In this document: positions 54,167 to 62,756 of the stretch, piece after piece | How positions within the stretch are numbered: the stretch's first letter is position 1 | Layout: each line of letters begins with the position of its first letter | Assembly (NCBI GenBank): GCA_015863195.1 | Contig: JACBXO010000001.1 | Span: forward strand, 124,001 to 188,000 | From: Aerococcaceae bacterium DSM 111022 | GTDB taxonomy: Bacteria; Bacillota; Bacilli; Lactobacillales; Aerococcaceae | Direction of reading: 5' to 3' | DNA: 64,000 nucleotides | Made by a program: the position numbers and the translations under genes | Notes under the pieces: generated by a model | What the model saw: only the letters and a program-made list of their open reading frames with translations | What the model was told of the DNA's origin: nothing | The model's database searches: none

Positions 54167-54275
54167 GGCAAAACTTGTTTGCTAACTCTGAGTCTTGCCA
54201 CAGAACCAGTCTTCTCAGGCAAAATTTACTCGTTCAACTCAAGTCTTGCCACAGAACCAACTTTCTAAGGCAAAC
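54167..54275. repeat. 51-bp-period palindromic array, GGCAAAA family
   Basis: GGCAAA starts at 54167, 54218 and 54269; TCTTGCCACAGAACCA starts at 54193 and 54244. Both series step by exactly 51 bp. Confidence 0.88.
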
Positions 54276-54558
54276 TGTGTTACTGAATTAGTGTTTCGCT
54301 TGAGTTTAAAATGCATTCCAGATTTGGTTTCGCGTAAATATTGAGTTTGCGAAAAGGATGCAAAAAATGCGTTAAATAATTAAAAAGGATTAAATAATCA
54401 TACTAACGAAAATTAGAATTACTTACAGTAGCGACTGTCATACTTTTCCAAAAAAATCATGAGTTTTTTATGAATTTAATGGCACGATACATTGAATAGA
54501 GTGCCTATTAATTGTGAATCGACGACGTGAGGAGTACAATTTAGTTAGGAGGCGAAGT

Positions 54559-55329
54559 ATGATGAAAAAATTAGTGAAGTCCGTTTTAGTTTTGGGGACA
54601 GTTTCGCAGTTTTTAGTGCCACTAGCAAGTTTTGAAGGAGCATCGTTTTGGGCGGAATCGAGCCAAACGGTGCAGGCGCAGTCGCTTTCACCGCAAAGTC
54701 ATGCACAAAAAGTAGTGGATACATTGGCCGAAATTTTCCCGGATGACCGGTTGCCGACATACATTTTGACATCAGAAATGCCGGAATATGTCACGGCCGC
54801 AACGACGAGCGCGTCGGATCAGGATAATTTCAATATATTCTATTATGCTGAGGACGAGCCAATCGAGGTGAATGACCAGGCAGTGAATGAGTTGACGCCG
54901 ATTGCGTCGCTTGCGAAAACGACTTACGAATCTGAAGAGGAAGCGGCCGGTGTCGTCGACCAGATTTTAGATTTACAAGGCGAGGAAGTTGATTTAGGCT
55001 ACGGCATCACGGGCTACATGCAGGGCGCCGCGGGCTCGACTTACCTGAACTGGCAGGAAGGGAATTGGAGTTTGCTCGTCCAAGCCGGCAATATTGATGA
55101 GGAAGATCCCGTTCCACTCGCGCTAGAAGTGGTCGAGCATTTGGAAAACGTCTATTTACCCGCACCCACACAGGCTGGGCAAATTACGCTCAAAGTTTCC
55201 CCAAGCGACACTTATGAAGATAATACCGTCGTCTGGCACGAAGGCGCAGTGGTTTACGAAGTGAAACATGTTGACCCAATGCACGCGGTAATTATGGCGG
55301 GTTCAATTTCTGAGCCGACTGAGCAGTAA
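54559..55329 (+). CDS. Secreted protein of unknown function
   Basis: I do not recognise this 256-residue protein. The start at 54559 follows TTAGGAGG. A signal peptide covers about residues 1-40, with a charged MMKKLVK start, a hydrophobic core and a VQAQS cleavage region. The mature part is acidic (many Asp/Glu), with VVDTLAEIFPDDRLPTYI, then GITGYMQGAAGSTYLNW and GNWSLLVQAGN. There is no lipobox, LPXTG or membrane anchor, so it is probably released. A terminator follows. It is a single gene bordered by repeats on its left. Confidence 0.75.
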   Translation: MMKKLVKSVLVLGTVSQFLVPLASFEGASFWAESSQTVQAQSLSPQSHAQKVVDTLAEIFPDDRLPTYILTSEMPEYVTAATTSASDQDNFNIFYYAEDEPIEVNDQAVNELTPIASLAKTTYESEEEAAGVVDQILDLQGEEVDLGYGITGYMQGAAGSTYLNWQEGNWSLLVQAGNIDEEDPVPLALEVVEHLENVYLPAPTQAGQITLKVSPSDTYEDNTVVWHEGAVVYEVKHVDPMHAVIMAGSISEPTEQ

Positions 55330-55334
55330 AATCC

Positions 55335-55373
55335 CCACGTAGATGACCCCAACCAGTCATCTACGTTTTTTTA
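55335..55373 (+). terminator. Terminator after the secreted protein gene
   Basis: ACGTAGATGAC pairs with GTCATCTACGT and is followed by six T residues. Confidence 0.9.
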
Positions 55374-55523
55374 TTTTGGGAAAATATGGCATAGGGGAAT
55401 TTGAAAGTATTAGAAATTCTTTTTCTGTGTCAGTCTTAGTCTGGACTGAAAGCGTCAAAAATCGGAGCCCAAAAGCAGTCTAGTTTTGACAGCACCCCAG
55501 TTTAAATCAATTCCCATCCCAAA

Positions 55524-55560
55524 ACAAAAAGACCAAACAGCTACACTAGCCATTTGGTCC
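55524..55560 (-). terminator. Terminator of asd (minus strand)
   Basis: GACCAAA pairs with TTTGGTC. On the minus strand it is followed by TTTTTG. Confidence 0.75.
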
Positions 55561-55581
55561 TCTAAAGTCCACAACTAAATT

Positions 55582-56571
55582 TTACACTAATCCCAACTCA
55601 ATTAATTTTTGAGCGATTTGTACTGAGTTTGTTGCCGCACCTTTACGCAAGTTGTCCGCAACGACGAATAAGTTTAAGCCATTTTCGACAGAAAAGTCGC
55701 GGCGCACACGTCCAACAAATACTTCATCTTTTCCTTCCGCTTCGTTTTGCAGTGGGTAACGGTTATTTTTAATGTCATCCACGATCACAACACCTGGTAA
55801 CGCACCAATTTCATCGCGCACTGTATCCACATCGAATGTTTTTTCTGTTTCGATATTAATTGAAACCGCATGACCAGTTTTAATTGGCACACGCACACAT
55901 GTCGCTGTCACATTGACATCGTAATCATTTAAGATTTTGTGTGTTTCGTTGATCATTTTCTCTTCTTCTTTCGTGTAGCCGTTGTCTAGGAACACGTCGA
56001 TTTGAGGAATGACTGTTTCACGAATTGGGTATTGGAAATTGTTTGTTGTGTTATTTTCCAAATCTTCGATTCCAGCGCGTCCAGCACCTGAAACGGCTTG
56101 GTATGTATTATACACAATGCGTTTGATGCCGTATTTTTCATGAATCGGCGCAATTGGAACAACTGATTGGATTGTTGAACAGTTCGGGTTCGCGATCACT
56201 TTATCTTCCGTTGTTAAAATTTTCCCGTTAATTTCTGGGACAATTAATTTTTTGTCGTCGTCCATACGGAACGCTGACGAGTTATCAATCACGAAAACGC
56301 CATTAGCAGCAGCGATTGGCGCGAATTTCTTCGACGTTTCTCCGCCGGCTGAGAAAATAGCAATTTGAATTGGGGCAGCAAGCGACTCTTCCGTTAATTC
56401 CTCGATGACAACGTCTTCACCTTTGAAAGGCACAGTTTTCCCTGCAGAGCGTGCACTTGCGAACAATTGTAACTTGCTTACTGGAACGCCACGTTCTTCG
56501 AGCACTTCCACGATCGTTCTCCCGACAACGCCCGACGCGCCGACAACAGCAATATGATATCCATTTGACAT
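55582..56571 (-). CDS. asd: Aspartate-semialdehyde dehydrogenase
   Basis: Makes aspartate semialdehyde from aspartyl phosphate, the branch point to lysine/peptidoglycan DAP, threonine and methionine. The 329-residue protein has the NADP site VVGASGVVGRTIVE, the catalytic Cys in NPNCSTIQ, the YQAVSGAGRAG loop and a His in VRVPIKTGHAVSI. GGAG precedes the ATG on the minus strand. It is divergent from lysA-dapA-dapB, whose substrate it supplies. The riboswitch in between faces the other way, so it should not control asd. Confidence 0.97.
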   Translation of the reverse strand: MSNGYHIAVVGASGVVGRTIVEVLEERGVPVSKLQLFASARSAGKTVPFKGEDVVIEELTEESLAAPIQIAIFSAGGETSKKFAPIAAANGVFVIDNSSAFRMDDDKKLIVPEINGKILTTEDKVIANPNCSTIQSVVPIAPIHEKYGIKRIVYNTYQAVSGAGRAGIEDLENNTTNNFQYPIRETVIPQIDVFLDNGYTKEEEKMINETHKILNDYDVNVTATCVRVPIKTGHAVSINIETEKTFDVDTVRDEIGALPGVVIVDDIKNNRYPLQNEAEGKDEVFVGRVRRDFSVENGLNLFVVADNLRKGAATNSVQIAQKLIELGLV

Positions 56572-56701
56572 TTTATCTACTCCTTATTTACATTCATCTC
56601 TTGATAAGAATATTCTACCTTTAAAAGTACGGATAATTGCGCCAAAAGTCAAGTATAAAATGAGAAGTATGATAAAAAAATGAGAATCTAAACCATTTAC
56701 G

Positions 56702-56729
56702 TTGAATTAAACGCCAATTATGTTATAGT
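56702..56729 (+). promoter_or_regulatory. Promoter of the lysA-dapA-dapB transcript
   Basis: TTGAAT (56702-56707) and TATAGT (56724-56729) are 16 nt apart, with a TG extension before the -10. Confidence 0.55.
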
Positions 56730-56751
56730 TGAGATAGATATTTAAAAAGGT

Positions 56752-56957
56752 ATTGTGCGAGGCGCAAATGACAAGAGTAACTCCGATGAGTGAAAGGGGA
56801 TTTTGCCGAAACAGTCAATCTGTTGGGGGCTAGTTGAATAAATTAGTCACTGTTATTGTTAATTTGCCGATTAACAATATGTACAATCAATTACCGGGCA
56901 AAAGGATAATCCAGTTAATGGTGCCGTGAACCTTTTGTTCGCTGGCACTATTTTTTT
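56752..56957 (+). promoter_or_regulatory. Lysine riboswitch (L box) with terminator
   Basis: Conserved L-box blocks appear in order: GAGGCGCAAATG, AAGAGTAAC, GAAAGGGGATTTTGCCGAA, CTGTTGGGGG and GGGCAAAAGGATAATCC. A terminator formed by GTGCC (56921-56925) and GGCAC (56944-56948) with seven T's ends just before lysA. Lysine binding should terminate transcription. Confidence 0.95.
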
Positions 56958-56969
56958 AGGAGATGAACT

Positions 56970-58268
56970 ATGAGATTAGAAAATTATCAAATGATTCAAG
57001 GTGATGTACTGACACATCGCGGCCATAGCTATGAAGAAATGGCGCAAACGTATCAGACGCCATTATATATTTTTGACGAAACGTCATTTATCGACCGTGT
57101 TGAAGGATACCGCGAGGGGTTAAAGTCAACTAAATTCGAATCGGAGGTACTTTATGCGTCGAAAGCCTTACTTACCAAAGAAATCGCACGATTAATTGCG
57201 AAATTAGATATTGGTCAAGACGTTGTTTCCGCTGGTGAAATCTTTGCGGGGATGGCAGGCGGCGTTGAAGCGGGGCGGATGTATTTCCACGGCAATAATA
57301 AGACGAATGATGAGTTGATTTACGCGGTCCAGCAAGGTGTCGGAACGATTGTGGTTGATAATCATCAAGAGGCCGGACGTATTAATGAAATTGCCGGGAG
57401 TGTTGCAGCAGATTTCAAACAGAAAGTATTGCTGCGCGTGAATCCGGGGATTGAAGCAGAAAGCCATGAATATATTGTGACGGCGACGAATGATTCGAAG
57501 TTCGGGGAAAATATTCATGATCCTGAAATTAACAACTATATTGAGTCAATGATGGCGATGGAAAATCTTAATTTTGTTGGTTTCCATAGTCATATTGGAA
57601 GTCAGATTTTTGACCAAGAGTCATTTTTAAAGGCGAGTCATGCGCTGATTGATTTTGCCAAAACAGTAAAAGAGGATCTAGGCATGAAAATTACCGAATT
57701 GAATTTCGGTGGTGGATTTGGGGTTTACTATACCGAAGCCGATACGCCATTTGATGTGGTGGAGTACTTGCCGAAATTTGTCAAAGAAATTGAAGTCAGC
57801 ATTGAAGAAGCGGGTCTGCCGATTGAAAAAATTTCGATTGAACCAGGGCGTTCTTTAGTTAATGCTTCAGGGAGCACGCTTTACCGTGTAGGAGACTTGA
57901 AAGGAACGTTATCTGGTAAAGAATATGCCTTTGTAGATGGTGGTATGACGGACAACATTCGTCCAGCTTTATATCAAGCTGAATACGAAGGGGCGATTGT
58001 GAATAAGATTACTGAGGAAGCAACGACAACTTATACAATCGCCGGAAAGGCATGTGAATCGGGCGATAAAATTATTGAAGGCATTGAATTACCTCAAGCA
58101 GAAACAGGTGACTTACTGTTAGTGAATGGGACAGGGGCTTACAATTTCTCAATGGCGAGTAATTATAACTACATCCCACGCCCAGCGATGGTGCATGTTA
58201 CGGATGATAGTGTGAAGTTAACGGTGAAACGCGATACATTTGAAGATTTAGTCAATAATCAATTATAG
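56970..58268 (+). CDS. lysA: Diaminopimelate decarboxylase
   Basis: Converts meso-diaminopimelate to lysine using PLP. The 432-residue protein has the PLP Lys in EVLYASKALLTKEI, the HSHIGSQIFD segment, NFGGGFGVYY, EPGRSLV for phosphate binding and CESGDKI with the active-site Cys. GGAG precedes the ATG. It is the first gene after the lysine riboswitch, followed closely by dapA and dapB. Confidence 0.97.
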   Translation: MRLENYQMIQGDVLTHRGHSYEEMAQTYQTPLYIFDETSFIDRVEGYREGLKSTKFESEVLYASKALLTKEIARLIAKLDIGQDVVSAGEIFAGMAGGVEAGRMYFHGNNKTNDELIYAVQQGVGTIVVDNHQEAGRINEIAGSVAADFKQKVLLRVNPGIEAESHEYIVTATNDSKFGENIHDPEINNYIESMMAMENLNFVGFHSHIGSQIFDQESFLKASHALIDFAKTVKEDLGMKITELNFGGGFGVYYTEADTPFDVVEYLPKFVKEIEVSIEEAGLPIEKISIEPGRSLVNASGSTLYRVGDLKGTLSGKEYAFVDGGMTDNIRPALYQAEYEGAIVNKITEEATTTYTIAGKACESGDKIIEGIELPQAETGDLLLVNGTGAYNFSMASNYNYIPRPAMVHVTDDSVKLTVKRDTFEDLVNNQL

Positions 58269-58279
58269 GAGGAACGAAT

Positions 58280-59179
58280 ATGTCACATATTTATACAGGT
58301 TCGGGCGTTGCGATCATTACGCCATTTATTGAAGGAACACGCGAAATTGATTGGGATGCGTTTCGTAAATTACTTGATTTTCACTTAGAACACAAAACAG
58401 ATGCGTTAATCGTTGCTGGGACAACGGGTGAAGCGTCAACAGTAACCGACGAGGAACAAATTCAACAAATTAAATTTGCGGTTGATCACGTTGCCGGACG
58501 CAAGCCAGTCATCGCGGGGACAGGGATTAACGATACCATGCACTCCATTCGTTTAAGCCAAGCAGCGGAAGCAGCTGGCGCGGATGCATTACTAATCGTA
58601 ACGCCATACTATAACAAAGCCAATGATGAAGGTCTGATGACGCATTTCAAAATGATCGCGGATAGTGTCAACATTCCGATTATTTTATACAATGTGCCAG
58701 GACGTACAAATGTGACGATTCGCCCAGAACAAGTGGCGGAGTTAGCAAAAGTCGACAACATTGTTGCCTTAAAAGACGCAGTTGGCGATTTAGATTACAC
58801 GAAAGCAGTCATTGATTTAGTGGACGAAGACTTCGCGATCTATTCAGGTAACGATGATTTAAACTTAGACATCGTTAAATTAGGTGGTCACGGTGCGATT
58901 TCGGTTACAGCGAATGTGATGCCAGATGAAGTGCATGACGTGATGGCATTATACACTGATGGAAAAGTTGACGAAGCGGACGCATTGAATGCTGAATTGG
59001 CGGGAATCAACGACGACTTATTCTTAGAAGCAAATCCAATTCCGGTGAAATATATTGCGCATAAATTAGGTTGGTGTGATTTAGAATACCGCCTACCACT
59101 AGCAAAACCGTCAGCGCCTGTCCAAGAACAATTGGATGGCTACGTGACTGGTTTAGCTGACCGCTACACTGCGAAATAA
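58280..59179 (+). CDS. dapA: 4-hydroxy-tetrahydrodipicolinate synthase
   Basis: Condenses pyruvate with aspartate semialdehyde, the committed step of lysine/DAP synthesis. The 299-residue TIM-barrel protein has GTTGEASTVTDEEQ, the YYNKANDEGL segment, the active-site Tyr in YNVPGRTN and the Schiff-base Lys in NIVALKDAVGDL. AGGAGG lies 11 bp after the lysA stop. It is the middle gene of the riboswitch operon. Confidence 0.97.
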   Translation: MSHIYTGSGVAIITPFIEGTREIDWDAFRKLLDFHLEHKTDALIVAGTTGEASTVTDEEQIQQIKFAVDHVAGRKPVIAGTGINDTMHSIRLSQAAEAAGADALLIVTPYYNKANDEGLMTHFKMIADSVNIPIILYNVPGRTNVTIRPEQVAELAKVDNIVALKDAVGDLDYTKAVIDLVDEDFAIYSGNDDLNLDIVKLGGHGAISVTANVMPDEVHDVMALYTDGKVDEADALNAELAGINDDLFLEANPIPVKYIAHKLGWCDLEYRLPLAKPSAPVQEQLDGYVTGLADRYTAK

Positions 59180-59191
59180 GAGGTGCCCAGC

Positions 59192-59959
59192 ATGAAAATT
59201 ATTTTAGTAGGTTCGAGTGGCGCAATGGGGCAGACGATTTTAAATATGGTATCTGCTTCAGACCGTCATCAAGTCGTGGCTGGTGTCCAAGAAGAGGCTT
59301 CAACTGAAGGTGCAATTCCATTTTTTGCCTCGTTCGATGATTTGTATGATGCTGAGATTTCTGCCGATGTTATTATTGACTTCTCACATGTTTCATTAAC
59401 CGACGCGATGATCGACTTTGCGGTTAAGAGTAAGTTGCCTGTCATGTTAGCAACTACGGGTCAAAATGAAGACCAAGAAGCAAATATTGAAGCGGCAAGC
59501 CAGAGTATCGCCATCTTAAATGCGCATAATACCAGTATTGGTGTGAACGTGATGGAACATATCGTTGGTGAAATGACGAAAATTTTATACCCATTAGGTT
59601 ACGACATTGAAATTATCGAAAAACACCACCGCCACAAAAAAGATGCCCCAAGTGGTACGGCGGTGATGTTGAAAGACTCAATTGTCGAAAATATGTCAGA
59701 AGAAGCTGACATTAATCACGGCCGTAGTGGCTTAGGCGAACCACGCCGCCATGAAGAAATTGGGATCCACGCAATCCGCGGTGGGGATATTGTTGGTGAA
59801 CATACCGTGTTATTTGCCAACAACCAAGAAGTGTTGGAATTAAAACATAGTGCCGGTTCGAAAGACATCTTTGCCAAAGGTGCTATAACAGGCGCGGAAT
59901 TCCTAGTAGATGCCGCACCTGGTTTATATTCAATGACTGATGCGTTGAGTGAATTGTAG
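59192..59959 (+). CDS. dapB: 4-hydroxy-tetrahydrodipicolinate reductase
   Basis: Reduces the DapA product with NAD(P)H. The 255-residue protein has the dinucleotide motif IILVGSSGAMGQ, NAHNTSIGVNV and the catalytic EKHHRHKKDAPSGTA. A GTG at 59183 is in frame, but AGAGGTG fits the ATG at 59192, which gives the usual MKII start. It ends the lysA-dapA-dapB operon before a strong terminator. Confidence 0.96.
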   Translation: MKIILVGSSGAMGQTILNMVSASDRHQVVAGVQEEASTEGAIPFFASFDDLYDAEISADVIIDFSHVSLTDAMIDFAVKSKLPVMLATTGQNEDQEANIEAASQSIAILNAHNTSIGVNVMEHIVGEMTKILYPLGYDIEIIEKHHRHKKDAPSGTAVMLKDSIVENMSEEADINHGRSGLGEPRRHEEIGIHAIRGGDIVGEHTVLFANNQEVLELKHSAGSKDIFAKGAITGAEFLVDAAPGLYSMTDALSEL

Positions 59960-59976
59960 AATTTTTAAAAGTATAG

Positions 59977-60022
59977 TACCCCCCGCTCTGGACAGCAATA
60001 GTTGTCTCGGGCGGGGGTTTTG
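59977..60022 (+). terminator. Terminator of the lysine operon
   Basis: CCCCCGC pairs with GCGGGGG around an inner paired segment and is followed by TTTTG. Confidence 0.85.
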
Positions 60023-60365
60023 TTGTATTAGCAGAAAAGAGATTTACCAAGCGTACAAACTTTATGTGTTTTAGACCCAAAGTTTTTACAAACTCCACCC
60101 AGCATCCAACTACAAACAGTGGAATCAAAAGGAAAGAGTCGCGGACGCAACTCCACCTTCTCTTTAATGTAGCTTTTAGGCATCGCCTATAAGCATCCTC
60201 AAACTAAAGAAGTCAATTTCCGAAGAAATTGACCACTGCATTGAACTCTTAGTTTGCATTGCGTTTGAGAATGATTGCATCCATGACTCTACAATTTTCT
60301 CCAATCCCAAACAACTCTAAATAATATATAATAAAACCAACACTAACCAAGAGGAGGCACCACCC
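60022..60365. other. dapB-ankyrin gene gap
   Basis: No gene is visible. The main content is a three-hairpin element at 60136-60233. Confidence 0.6.
60136..60233 (+). repeat. Three-hairpin composite element, copy 4
   Basis: GAGTCGC with GCAACTC (60136-60153), GCTTTTAGG with CCTATAAGC (60172-60194) and GTCAATTTC with GAAATTGAC (60212-60233). The flank GATCAAAAGGAAAGAGTC of copy 1 is nearly the same here. Confidence 0.85.
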
Positions 60366-60809
60366 ATGCCAAAAATCGACGAACAAACCATGATCAAACT
60401 ACTCACCAACCAATTCAACCAACCAGATCTCGACACATTTATCCACCAAAACGGCATTGACGCAACTGACCGCGACGGGCGAACGTTTCTATCATCGGCA
60501 GTCACCAAGAACAACGCCAAACTCGTCCAATACCTACTCGAACAAAATTATGATCCCAACACCCAAGACGACCAAGGTCTGACGCCGCTCCATCTGGCGG
60601 CGATTCATGACCTCGCGGACATTGCCCAAATGTTGCTGGATCACGGAGCGAAAATTGACCCGACTGATTCTTGGGGCAACACGCCGCTCTGGCGCGCAGC
60701 GATGTCCTCGAGCGAACTGCCTAGTGCCACTGCCATACTGTTACTAGAGCGTGGGGCGGATAAAACCAAGCAGAATCATTCAGGGGTAGCTCCGATGGAT
60801 TTGTTGTAG
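60366..60809 (+). CDS. Ankyrin-repeat protein
   Basis: A 147-residue cytoplasmic protein with about three ankyrin repeats: DRDGRTFLSSAVTKNNAKLV (about residues 38-57), the canonical DDQGLTPLHLAAIHDLADIA (about 71-90) and DSWGNTPLWRAA (about 104-115). Ankyrin repeats bind proteins; no partner or catalytic part is visible. GAGGAGG precedes the ATG. It is a single gene, and its role is unknown. Confidence 0.88.
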   Translation: MPKIDEQTMIKLLTNQFNQPDLDTFIHQNGIDATDRDGRTFLSSAVTKNNAKLVQYLLEQNYDPNTQDDQGLTPLHLAAIHDLADIAQMLLDHGAKIDPTDSWGNTPLWRAAMSSSELPSATAILLLERGADKTKQNHSGVAPMDLL

Positions 60810-60925
60810 GTGGAACTGGACCCATCGAACACCTCCGATTTGGCACTATTCAAAGGACTAGATGACGGTTATAATTAATTGTATGCAAATAAACGCAATC
60901 TACCATTTAGAATAGAGGACTTATA

Positions 60926-61750
60926 ATGAAAAATGTTTTAATTATTCAAGATATTGCTCAATTTGGTAAATGTTCAACAACCGTTGCATTGCCAATCATT
61001 TCAGCGTGTGGCGTGACAGGAACGATTATGCCAACGTCGATTTTATCGACACATACGGGACCTGAATTCCCTGGATTTACCTTTGTCGATATGATGGACA
61101 ATCTCGTTCAAACCTTACAACACTGGGAAGCATTAAACATCAAATTTGATGCAATCTATACCGGTTACTTAGGGCGCGTGGACCACGTTGATTTATTATT
61201 AGAACATTTCCCGAACATTTTAGCCGACGACGCGAAAATCTTCATTGACCCAGCATTTGGTGACCATGGGAAATATTATACTGGCTTCGACGACACGTAC
61301 GGACAGGCTCAGCGAAAATTAGTCGCTGTTGCGGATTTTGTACTGCCAAACTATACGGAAGCTTGCTTAATGTTAGGGCGCGACTTTGATGCACTTGACT
61401 ATTCTGAAGCAGAACTGAAAGAAATCATGAGTGAATTACAAGCCATTGGTGCCAAAAATGTCATCATGACTGGCGTGCGCCAAGATGATTTAATTGGGGC
61501 GGCGATATTAAATGAAGAGGGCGAATTGAATTATTCTTACTCAACTTATATCGACCAAATGTTCCACGGAACAGGGGACGTCTTTGCGGCAGCGGTTGTC
61601 GGGACATTTATGAATACGAACGATATTTATGCTTCAATTGATAAGGCTGTGGAATACGTACCAGCTGCGATCCAAGCAACAATTGACGACGAAAATCCAA
61701 TTACATACGGTGTCCACTTTGAAAAAGTATTGCACCTATTAATTAACTAA
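60926..61750 (+). CDS. Pyridoxamine/pyridoxal kinase (PdxK/PdxY type)
   Basis: Salvages vitamin B6 by phosphorylating pyridoxal, pyridoxamine or pyridoxine to feed the PLP pool. The 274-residue ribokinase-fold protein shows IIQDIAQFGKCSTTVALPI near the N-terminus, DPAFGDHGKYY, LPNYTEACLMLG and the catalytic anion hole FHGTGDVFAAAVVG. Exact substrate preference is uncertain. GAGGAC precedes the ATG. It is a single gene before ssrA. Confidence 0.9.
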   Translation: MKNVLIIQDIAQFGKCSTTVALPIISACGVTGTIMPTSILSTHTGPEFPGFTFVDMMDNLVQTLQHWEALNIKFDAIYTGYLGRVDHVDLLLEHFPNILADDAKIFIDPAFGDHGKYYTGFDDTYGQAQRKLVAVADFVLPNYTEACLMLGRDFDALDYSEAELKEIMSELQAIGAKNVIMTGVRQDDLIGAAILNEEGELNYSYSTYIDQMFHGTGDVFAAAVVGTFMNTNDIYASIDKAVEYVPAAIQATIDDENPITYGVHFEKVLHLLIN

Positions 61751-61798
61751 TAACATTTAAGTGAACCTATAATCTAAACGTGCTACGAAGCCATTTGA

Positions 61799-61827
61799 TT
61801 GACAAAGTATGTTATAGGTGTTATTAT
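61799..61827 (+). promoter_or_regulatory. ssrA promoter
   Basis: Consensus TTGACA (61799-61804) and TATTAT (61822-61827) are separated by 17 nt. Transcription would begin at about the first G of tmRNA. Confidence 0.8.
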
Positions 61828-61843
61828 AAGTAGGTTCACATTT

Positions 61844-62201
61844 GGGGATGTTCCGGTTTCGACAGGCTTTATTCGGCTCCCCGATGCGCTAGGAAGGTTG
61901 CGACTACCTAAAAACGCTACAGTTAAATATAACTGCAAACAAAACAAACAATTTAGCTTTAGCAGCCTAAAAACTGCGAGTTAAGATCAGTCCGGTATCG
62001 CCCATGTACCGGGGCACTGGTCTCAAATTAGTGGGATACGAATAACTATTCCGTCTGCATAGTTATTAAGAGACGATCAGACTCGCGACCATTGATGCAC
62101 GTTTATCTGCTAGATGGAAGCCAAATTAAATCGATAAACTATTAGCGTAGATTCGGTTAGTACGAGAGGTTTGGACAGGGGTTCGATTCCCCTCATCTCC
62201 A
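61844..62201 (+). ncRNA. ssrA: tmRNA
   Basis: Rescues stalled ribosomes. The 5' end GGGGATG pairs with CATCTCC at the 3' end as the acceptor stem. The TTCGATTCCCC T-arm is near the 3' end. The tag frame resumes at GCA 61935 and encodes ANKTNNLALAA before TAA at 61968-61970, with the first Ala of the tag coming from the charged tRNA part. After the discriminator A the DNA reads TTATAG, so CCA is not encoded, which fits a junction with an integrated element. Confidence 0.97.
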
Positions 62202-62214
62202 TTATAGCTTTACT

Positions 62215-62258
62215 AAGGTTTCCTAACAGCTTCTAAACGCTGGTAGGAAGCCTTTTTT
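62215..62258 (+). terminator. Terminator after ssrA
   Basis: AAGGTTTCCTA pairs with TAGGAAGCCTT and is followed by TTTT. Confidence 0.85.
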
Positions 62259-62290
62259 AATTTCTGAACTTTGCTTTGAATTGCTATAAA

Positions 62291-62345
62291 CCATTACCAA
62301 CCATTACCATTTCCATTACCACTCCAAAATTGGTAATGGTTTTTC
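62291..62345. repeat. CCATTACC repeats next to ssrA
   Basis: CCATTACC occurs at 62291, 62301 and 62313, then inverted as GGTAATGG at 62332. The last pair could act as a terminator for the minus-strand gene; the extra direct copies could be integrase arm sites. A related inverted pair is at 62757-62783. Confidence 0.6.
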
Positions 62346-62346
62346 T

Positions 62347-62724
62347 CTATGGGTAGATTACTTTAAGGTCAAAACCATTTTTAAAATAGGTCAGAGCAAA
62401 GGTTACTATTAGTATAGTAATATAAACTATTATTTTGTATGTGTGAGGTATTAAAACTGCTATCAACCAAAACGAAATAAATAGCAATGGATAATAAATA
62501 CGAAACCACGATGAATTCGTAATTTCAATGACTTGACCTTCTTTAACAACCAATTCGTTACTGTGGACACCCCCTTGGGTTACATGAATCTTTGCTGTGT
62601 CACTAGGTAGTTCAAGATCAATTTGTTGATTTTGTTTAATTCTAGCTACTTTTTCGTCATTGATATAGATATTGATTTTACTTAGACTCCCTGAGAACCC
62701 TGTGTTTCGTTTTATACTGAGCAA
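62347..62724 (-). CDS. Hypothetical membrane protein with an N-terminal beta domain
   Basis: I do not recognise this 125-residue protein. It starts at TTG (62722-62724) with a perfect AGGAGG about 8 nt upstream. Residues 1 to about 72 look beta-rich, with INIYINDEKVARIKQNQQID followed by ITNSSW, resembling PEGA-like or surface carbohydrate-style domains. Two hydrophobic helices follow (about 76-95 and 98-115). It probably belongs to the element remnant at ssrA. The function is unknown. Confidence 0.55.
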   Translation of the reverse strand: MLSIKRNTGFSGSLSKINIYINDEKVARIKQNQQIDLELPSDTAKIHVTQGGVHSNELVVKEGQVIEITNSSWFRIYYPLLFISFWLIAVLIPHTYKIIVYITILIVTFALTYFKNGFDLKVIYP

Positions 62725-62756
62725 AATATGACCTCCTATAATTTTAATTTACATCG

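Larger units (their letters stand above)
53351..54558. other. 1.2-kb repeat-rich gap
   Basis: No gene is supported. In order it holds a TTGGTTGTTT-family array, a TTTTGTTA repeat, a TTATCATTTC-family array, an IS-end-like motif, an inverted three-hairpin element and a GGCAAAA-family array. The right 250 bp, AT-rich, presumably hold the promoter of the next gene. Confidence 0.7.

Noticed and set aside
61799-61984. A 61-codon frame over ssrA.
   Set aside because: It lies inside the tmRNA and its promoter; the true tag frame is a different one, ANKTNNLALAA.
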